A program made the position numbers and the translations under genes. Below, in pieces: positions 23,416 through 27,779 of a DNA stretch of 27,779 bases (its first letter is position 1; every line of letters starts with the position of its first letter). The stretch is from an uncultured Oscillospiraceae bacterium (GTDB taxonomy: Bacteria; Bacillota; Clostridia; Oscillospirales; Ruminococcaceae), in assembly GCA_934454435.1 (NCBI GenBank), contig CAKSGA010000016.1, positions 1 through 27,779 on the forward strand, given 5' to 3'. The notes below the pieces were generated by a model. It had not been told where the DNA came from. It saw only the letters and a program-made list of their open reading frames with translations, and made no database searches.

Positions 23416-24609
23416 ATGGTAGTAATCAACGTTAAGATAAGATCAATGGCGGACCGGGACAGCGAATGCGGTTTCGTGCGCTGCTCCGGGGGAGTTTTCA
23501 CGGAGCTCGGTGACATGTCCGGCTACGCTGAGATACCCGGGGAGGAGGTCATAGACGGCGCAGGACTGACGCTCTGCCCCGGCTTCATTGACGCCCACTG
23601 CCACCTCGGCATGTGGAACGACGCCCTGTGCTTTGAGGGCGAGGACGGCAACGAGGACACCGACCCGTCAACACCGCACCTGCGTGCCATCGACAGCGTG
23701 AATCCCATGGACAGGTGTTTTGAGGACGCCGCAGCGGCGGGAGTGACCTCGGTGTGCACCGGTGTAGGGAGCGCAAATCCGATAGGAGGCTCGTTCATTA
23801 TTATAAAGACCCGGGGAAGCCGCCGTGTGGACGACCTTGTCGTAAAGTCCCCGGCAGCGATAAAATTCGCCCTGGGCGAGAACCCGAAGAACACTTACAA
23901 CGACCGGGACGAAACCCCGGTCACACGCATGGCGACCGCTGCGATAATCCGTGAGCAGCTCACCAAGGCGAAGCGCTACAGCGAGGACCTCGCAGAATAC
24001 GAGCGCCTGAAAGGCACCGAAGACGAGATATCACGTCCGGATTTCGACATGAAATGCGAAGCGCTTCTGCCACTGTTCGATAAGGAGCACCCACTGAAAG
24101 CACACTTCCACTGCCACCGTGCGGACGACATCTTTACTGCGCAGCGTCTGTCAAGGGAATTCGGGCTGGACTACGTGCTGATACACTGCACGGACGGCGC
24201 CCTCATCGCCGAGGAGCTTTCCGAGGATAAGCCTGCGGTAGTACTGGGGCCTGTTTTCGGCGACCGTGGCAAGCCGGAGCTCGCAAACCACGACATCAGG
24301 ACGCCGGCGGTGCTTGCTTCCCACGGGATGAAGTTCGCCCTGTGCACCGACCACCCGGAAACTCCGATACAGTATCTCCCGCTGACGGCGGCGCTGGCGG
24401 TCCGTGGCGGTCTTGACCGTGAGGAAGCCCTGCGCTGCATCACGATAAACGCTGCGGAAATGCTCGGCGTGTCCGACCGGATTGGCTCAGTCGAGCCGGG
24501 CAAGGACGCCGACTTCACGCTGTACGCTGACGAGCCGGTGGACATGATGACCTCCCCCGTGCTCACCGTGATACGTGGGAAGATAGTCCACAAGAAGGCG
24601 CAGTCATGA
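23416..24609 (+). CDS. Amidohydrolase family protein of unknown substrate
   Basis: A 397-residue metal-dependent hydrolase of the amidohydrolase superfamily, near the imidazolonepropionase-like group. Metal-binding marks are HCH (His61, His63) after GFIDA, the AHFHCHRADD segment (His230, 232, 234), His257 (LIHCTDG) and Asp312 (CTDHPETP). ALRCITINAAEMLGVSDRIGSVEPGKDADFTLY near the end is the standard superfamily tail. No signal peptide, so it is cytoplasmic. AAAGGA precedes the ATG. The next gene starts inside its stop codon (ATGA). No histidine-degradation genes are nearby, so HutI is unlikely. The substrate cannot be named from the sequence. Confidence 0.88.
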   Translation: MVVINVKIRSMADRDSECGFVRCSGGVFTELGDMSGYAEIPGEEVIDGAGLTLCPGFIDAHCHLGMWNDALCFEGEDGNEDTDPSTPHLRAIDSVNPMDRCFEDAAAAGVTSVCTGVGSANPIGGSFIIIKTRGSRRVDDLVVKSPAAIKFALGENPKNTYNDRDETPVTRMATAAIIREQLTKAKRYSEDLAEYERLKGTEDEISRPDFDMKCEALLPLFDKEHPLKAHFHCHRADDIFTAQRLSREFGLDYVLIHCTDGALIAEELSEDKPAVVLGPVFGDRGKPELANHDIRTPAVLASHGMKFALCTDHPETPIQYLPLTAALAVRGGLDREEALRCITINAAEMLGVSDRIGSVEPGKDADFTLYADEPVDMMTSPVLTVIRGKIVHKKAQS

Positions 24610-25259
24610 GGGGCTACAGGAATAAGAGCCAGAAGAGCGCATCCGGGGGGGCGTTCCGCTCGCTGCTGAAGAAGCCGTGGATCTTTGCCGGGGCGGCGCT
24701 GGGACTGGACATTGCCATGCTGGTGTGCGGCATGGTGCTGTCGACAGTTCAGTTTCAGGTGGAATATACCCTTGTTGACAAGGCAGTTGAGAGAAGTCAG
24801 CCGCTTGCGTTCTTTGGCGTGATAGCAGCGGCAGTCACAGGCGTTGTCTGTGTTCTTACAGCGTTCATAATCGCTGGAGCGTTTCTGAAAAAACGTCATG
24901 GGATACAGATCCTTGGAGCTGCAGCCCTGCTGATACTGTCGCTTGTCATGGTAGGAATGTCCACCGCTACTGCGATGGGCATGCCCTCCAAACAGCGCAA
25001 ATGTGTCGCTTTTACAGACGAACAATACAGCCTTATAATCGAGGAGGAACAGCCCTATTACGGCACCGGGAAAGTCACATTCTTCCTGACCGATGCCAAT
25101 GACAACGAGACGCTCCGGCTTCTGGGCAGCACGGACATCTCGGAGTACTCCACCTCTGACGACCGGTACACGGTAAACTGGGTCACTGATAATATCCTGG
25201 TGGTAGGCTTCACGGACGGAGCGAACTACCGTACCATTCAGATGAACGTAGAAAAATAG
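24606..25259 (+). CDS. Three-helix membrane protein with an outside domain, unknown
   Basis: A 217-residue protein I do not recognise. A basic N-terminus is followed by three membrane helices (about residues 25-50, 68-94 and 99-123) and then about 90 polar residues (from 128) rich in Thr, Asp and aromatic residues, with beta-strand-like patterns (KVTFFLTD, NILVVGFTD) that look like a small globular domain. With the positive-inside rule the C-terminal domain is probably outside. It overlaps the amidohydrolase stop as ATGA and ends the plus-strand operon before a two-way terminator. A functional link with the amidohydrolase is suggested only by coupling. Confidence 0.72.
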   Translation: MRGYRNKSQKSASGGAFRSLLKKPWIFAGAALGLDIAMLVCGMVLSTVQFQVEYTLVDKAVERSQPLAFFGVIAAAVTGVVCVLTAFIIAGAFLKKRHGIQILGAAALLILSLVMVGMSTATAMGMPSKQRKCVAFTDEQYSLIIEEEQPYYGTGKVTFFLTDANDNETLRLLGSTDISEYSTSDDRYTVNWVTDNILVVGFTDGANYRTIQMNVEK

Positions 25260-25313
25260 CTGTTCGGAATTCTGAGCCGGGTTTACGGACAAGTGATGAT
25301 CACCCAATATAAT

Positions 25314-25344
25314 AAAAGGGACTGTAAAATTTACAGCCCCTTTT
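25314..25344. terminator. Bidirectional terminator between convergent genes
   Basis: AAAAGGG-A-CTGTAAA pairs with TTTACAG-C-CCCTTTT (one A-C mismatch) and has T-rich tracts on both strands. It lies 54 bp after the plus-strand membrane protein gene and 23 bp after the minus-strand SGNH gene and can serve both. Confidence 0.85.
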
Positions 25345-25366
25345 GATTTATAGCCGGATACAAAAT

Positions 25367-26800
25367 TTAGCTTATGGTAATTCCGGAGAGATAGAACGCA
25401 GCGGGAGAACCCTCTGTTCCCTTGGGTACGATCTTCAGGGTGTGCTTGCCGCTCTCGTCAAAGCTCTTGAGCTCCTTGAACTCGACATAGTTGCCCCAGC
25501 CGCCGGTGAAATCTGCGTTGACGGTTTCAACGAACTCATCATCTACATAGATGTCTGCAACACCTGCGTTGTGTGTGAGCATGCCGTACAGTATACCGAT
25601 GTTCTGCGCCTCGACCTCGATAACAAGTGCGCTGTCATCGCCGAAGTCGCCCTTGCTTGCCTTTGCTACCCACGGGTTCTTGAACCCGCCGAAGTCCTGC
25701 TGAAGCTGACGGAATGCGCCGTTGGAAACCGGCTGTGCATCGTCTGTGGTCAGGAGCTGGGCCTTTTCGTACTTTGCGCCCTCCTCGCCTGCGGCAGGAA
25801 GTGCCGGGTCGGTGGTGTCAACGCTGTCAAGATTGTCCGCAACGTACTGGAGGTAGGTGGTCAGCATTGCGCTGAGGATAGCGTGGCCGTTAAGGTTCGG
25901 GTGGATATTGTCGCCGGAAATGTTGCTCCACTCGATACCCTGGCTCTTGAGGAAGTCCAGCATAGCGTCATGGTAGGAAACGAACGGCACGGAGTACTTC
26001 GCAGTTACCTGACCGTGGCAGTCCTGGACGCTGGTGCCGTCCTCCTGGGTCATTGCGATGCAGATGATGCCGGGAGCGGTGTCATACTGCCAGATCTTGC
26101 GGATAAGTCCCTCGTAGGTCAGCTTGTTGATGTTATTATTGGAAGATACATCGTTGACGGAGAAGTCGATGAATACCAGGTCAGGGTTCTTGCTGAGCAC
26201 CTGGGTGTCGCAGCGGTGAACGCCTATGTATGAGCCTGTCGCACCGATACCTGCATTGACATAGTTCACGGTAGCATTCTGCTCCTGGAGCCACTTTGCG
26301 GTGAGCGCTGCGTAGCAGTTCTCATTATCTGCGCCGGTGCCCTGAGTGATGGAGCCGCCCAGGAACGCTACTGTAACTTCCTCGCCGTTCTGGAGCTTCT
26401 GGAGCACCTTTGCGATACGTGCGGGATTGCCCTGGGTGTACATCAGCTTGGTTATCATCTGCTCGGCTGCGGAGGTCGCAGTCGCCTCGTCAAGACCCAG
26501 TCTTTCCTGAATTGCTGCGGAAAGGTTGTCCGGCTTCATCGGGTTCGGCAGAACTACGTCCCCGGAAGCGTCAGCGGCGTCTGCGGTGGAAGCCGTATCA
26601 GCCTCAGCGGAGCTTGTGCTGTCCTCTGCGGTGGCTGCGGAGCTGCTGTCTGCGCTCCCGGCTGCGGAACTGTTGTCTGCGCTGTCAGCGGCGGAGCTGC
26701 TGCCTGAACTGTCAGCTGCGGAGCTTTCGCTGTTGCCGGAGCAGCCTGCCATTGCAAGCACCATCGCCCCTGCAAGCGCTATTGCCAGGAATTTCTTCAT
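25367..26800 (-). CDS. Secreted SGNH/GDSL-type hydrolase lipoprotein
   Basis: A 477-residue lipoprotein. The signal peptide ends in a lipobox (MAGC, Cys20), so the mature protein should be anchored outside the membrane. A low-complexity linker of Ser, Ala and Asp (about 21-80) acts as a spacer. The SGNH hydrolase domain (about 120-325) has the nucleophile Ser150 in LGGSITQG, the NAG block (182-184), Asn216 in FSVND, and Asp297/His300 in GDNIHPN. After residue 350 a beta-rich C-terminal domain follows (VADIYVDDEFV, HTLKIVPKG), reminiscent of carbohydrate-binding or jelly-roll domains. Acetyl esterase action on plant or host polysaccharide is the likeliest role, by family. AAAGGAGAG precedes the ATG and the gene has its own perfect promoter. 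Confidence 0.9.
   Translation of the reverse strand: MKKFLAIALAGAMVLAMAGCSGNSESSAADSSGSSSAADSADNSSAAGSADSSSAATAEDSTSSAEADTASTADAADASGDVVLPNPMKPDNLSAAIQERLGLDEATATSAAEQMITKLMYTQGNPARIAKVLQKLQNGEEVTVAFLGGSITQGTGADNENCYAALTAKWLQEQNATVNYVNAGIGATGSYIGVHRCDTQVLSKNPDLVFIDFSVNDVSSNNNINKLTYEGLIRKIWQYDTAPGIICIAMTQEDGTSVQDCHGQVTAKYSVPFVSYHDAMLDFLKSQGIEWSNISGDNIHPNLNGHAILSAMLTTYLQYVADNLDSVDTTDPALPAAGEEGAKYEKAQLLTTDDAQPVSNGAFRQLQQDFGGFKNPWVAKASKGDFGDDSALVIEVEAQNIGILYGMLTHNAGVADIYVDDEFVETVNADFTGGWGNYVEFKELKSFDESGKHTLKIVPKGTEGSPAAFYLSGITIS
26575..26735. repeat. Imperfect short repeats coding the Ser/Ala/Asp linker
   Basis: The stretch is built from degenerate repeats around GCGGAGCTGCTGTC-like units, giving the SSAADS/DSSSAA linker of the lipoprotein. 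Such repeats can expand or contract, so linker length may vary among strains. Confidence 0.55.
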
Positions 26801-26817
26801 CGTGATCTCTCCTTTGA

Positions 26818-26847
26818 TTAAGTAACTTGGGTTATTAGGTTAAGTAA
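26818..26847. repeat. Direct repeat in the SGNH gene leader
   Basis: TTAAGTAA occurs at 26818-26825 and 26840-26847, 22 bp apart or about two helical turns, between the promoter and the ribosome binding site. ATTAGGT also occurs twice (26834-26840 and 26862-26868). It might be an operator; chance is possible in AT-rich DNA. Confidence 0.35.
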
Positions 26848-26868
26848 AACGCATCCCTTACATTAGGT

Positions 26869-26897
26869 ATTATACACTTTACAAAATAGGTTGTCAA
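26869..26897 (-). promoter_or_regulatory. Sigma-A promoter of the SGNH lipoprotein gene
   Basis: On the minus strand TTGACA (26892-26897), 17 bp, TATAAT (26869-26874), a perfect consensus, giving a leader of about 60 bases. Confidence 0.85.
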
Positions 26898-26931
26898 TAG
26901 GGAACGATTAAAAACCTTTGTAAAAATCGGG

Positions 26932-26957
26932 AAAAGGCGCAGCCGGACAGCTACGCC
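26932..26957 (-). terminator. Rho-independent terminator of the MoxR gene
   Basis: On the minus strand GGCGTAGC, a 6-base loop and GCTGCGCC (one T-G pair) are followed by TTTTCCCGATTTTT. It lies just after the MoxR stop and before the SGNH promoter, so the two genes are separate transcription units. Confidence 0.78.
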
Positions 26958-26964
26958 CATGATA

Positions 26965-27779
26965 TCACACAGGGACCGGAACGGATCTGAGTATCTCGGT
27001 CACAAGCTCTGAAGCTGCCGCAAAGTCCGTCTGGGAAGCGGACAGGACCAGCCTGTGGGAGAGCACCTCCACGGCTACCGTTTTTACGTCGTCGGGAGTT
27101 GCATAGTTCCGGTCGTTCATAAGGGCCATAGCCTGTGCACACCTGAACAGCGCTATAGAACCTCTCGGGCTGACGCCTAGCTTCACCTGCGGGAGATTTC
27201 GTGTGGAGCATACCAGGGACAGGATATACGCCTTGACCTTCTCAGAAATCGTCACCTGAACCGCCTGAGCCCTTAACTGCATGAGCTCCTCCAGCGACAT
27301 CACCGGTGAAACTGCCACCCTCTGGGGCATGACGTCAAGCATCTTCATCTCCGCCGCACGGTCGGGGTAACCCATGGAAACCCGCATCAGGAAGCGGTCG
27401 AGCTGGGCTTCCGGCAGGTGATACGTGCCGAAAGTTTCGATAGGGTTCTGGGTCGCAAGGGTCATGAACGGCTCCGGGAGTTTGTAGGTCTTGCCGTCAA
27501 CGCTTATCTGAAGCTCCTCCATCGCCTCCAGCAATGCTGACTGCACCTTCGGGGAGGAACGGTTGATCTCGTCCGCCAGCAGGAAGTTGCACATCGCTGC
27601 GCCGGGACGGTACTCGCTCTTGCCGCTGTTCATGTCGATGGCGGTGTAGCCCACCACGTCCGACGGCATGAGGTCCGGCGTGAACTGAATGCGCCCGAAG
27701 CTGCCGGAAACGCTCTTCGCAAGGGTCTCCGCAAGCAGGGTCTTGCCGACGCCCGGGACGTCCTCGATGAGCACGTGAC
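26965..27779 (-). CDS. MoxR-type AAA ATPase (5' end outside window)
   Basis: About 271 residues of a MoxR-family AAA+ ATPase, a chaperone-like protein that usually works with a von Willebrand factor A or DUF58 protein in assembling or activating complexes. The visible part begins HVLIEDVPGVGKT (Walker A), then LLADEINRSSPKVQSALLEAMEE (Walker B and following helix), ATQNPIETFGTYHLPEAQLDRFLM (sensor 1 and arginine finger region) and the C-terminal lid with GVSPRGSIALFRCAQA. Full members have about 315-330 residues, so some 40 N-terminal residues are missing at the window edge; the GTG near the edge is an internal codon, not a start. It is the last gene of its operon, ending at a terminator. Confidence 0.93.
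   Translation of the reverse strand, partial: HVLIEDVPGVGKTLLAETLAKSVSGSFGRIQFTPDLMPSDVVGYTAIDMNSGKSEYRPGAAMCNFLLADEINRSSPKVQSALLEAMEELQISVDGKTYKLPEPFMTLATQNPIETFGTYHLPEAQLDRFLMRVSMGYPDRAAEMKMLDVMPQRVAVSPVMSLEELMQLRAQAVQVTISEKVKAYILSLVCSTRNLPQVKLGVSPRGSIALFRCAQAMALMNDRNYATPDDVKTVAVEVLSHRLVLSASQTDFAAASELVTEILRSVPVPV

Noticed and set aside
26575..26735. A possible CRISPR or tandem-repeat array
   Set aside because: The repeats are degenerate, in frame with the lipoprotein linker and lack spacers; they are coding low complexity.
1..27779. Mobile element, phage or defence island
   Set aside because: No transposase, integrase, phage, restriction or toxin-antitoxin genes were seen, and codon use appears even across the window; this is a core-genome region.

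Overview
The window looks like a core chromosomal segment of an anaerobic Gram-positive bacterium of the Clostridia, most like Ruminococcus and relatives in the Oscillospiraceae. The evidence is strong AGGAGG-type ribosome binding sites, sigma-A promoters (TTGACA, 17 bp, TATAAT), a Firmicutes-style fab/acc cluster, Rex, a YtrA-type GntR operon, a lipoprotein with a very Ser/Ala/Asp-rich linker, and moderately high GC that leaves many long shadow frames opposite real genes. I see no rRNA, tRNA, insertion sequence, phage gene, plasmid function or CRISPR array. Almost every base is accounted for and no gene-free stretch exceeds 300 bp. The assignment to a group is inference; no marker gene is present.

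Left part (1-4930). A minus-strand operon (gntR, two small proteins, ABC ATPase, start of a permease) has a consensus promoter with an AT-rich dyad. Back to back with it is gtrA on the plus strand. A MATE exporter (minus) and birA (plus) follow as a second divergent pair with two good promoters.

Central metabolism and signalling (4931-10990, all minus). Aconitase, NADP-type isocitrate dehydrogenase and the NADH sensor Rex form an apparent operon. It continues across a hairpin into a MerR regulator and a membrane-anchored protein with two PP2C phosphatase domains. The promoter before aconitase matches the sigma-A consensus, and a Rex-box-like 18-mer (12 of 14 specific positions) covers its -35 box. 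This predicts a self-controlled redox circuit and is the most testable new observation here.

Fatty acid synthesis (12453-22036). On the minus strand fabH, fabG, fabF, accB, fabZ, accC, accD and accA run as one operon. acpP follows from its own promoter and ends in a strong terminator, after which lies a second MATE gene. Together they supply all four acetyl-CoA carboxylase parts and most of the elongation cycle. No enoyl-ACP reductase and no FapR/FabT-like regulator are present. The malonyl transferase gene fabD has been separated: it lies on the plus strand after an unpaired class I fumarase alpha-subunit gene, divergent from fabH. The shared intergenic region carries an inverted repeat over the fabH -35 box and two stem-loops in the fabH leader. 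BirA, encoded 12 kb away, would attach biotin to AccB.

Right part (22042-27779). fabD is followed on the plus strand, with overlaps or short gaps, by aroE, aroK, an unassigned amidohydrolase and an unassigned three-helix membrane protein, closed by a bidirectional terminator. Convergent to it is a secreted SGNH-hydrolase lipoprotein gene with its own perfect promoter. The window ends inside a MoxR-type AAA ATPase gene that has its own terminator. I found no clearly new multi-gene system; the unusual points are regulatory and architectural.
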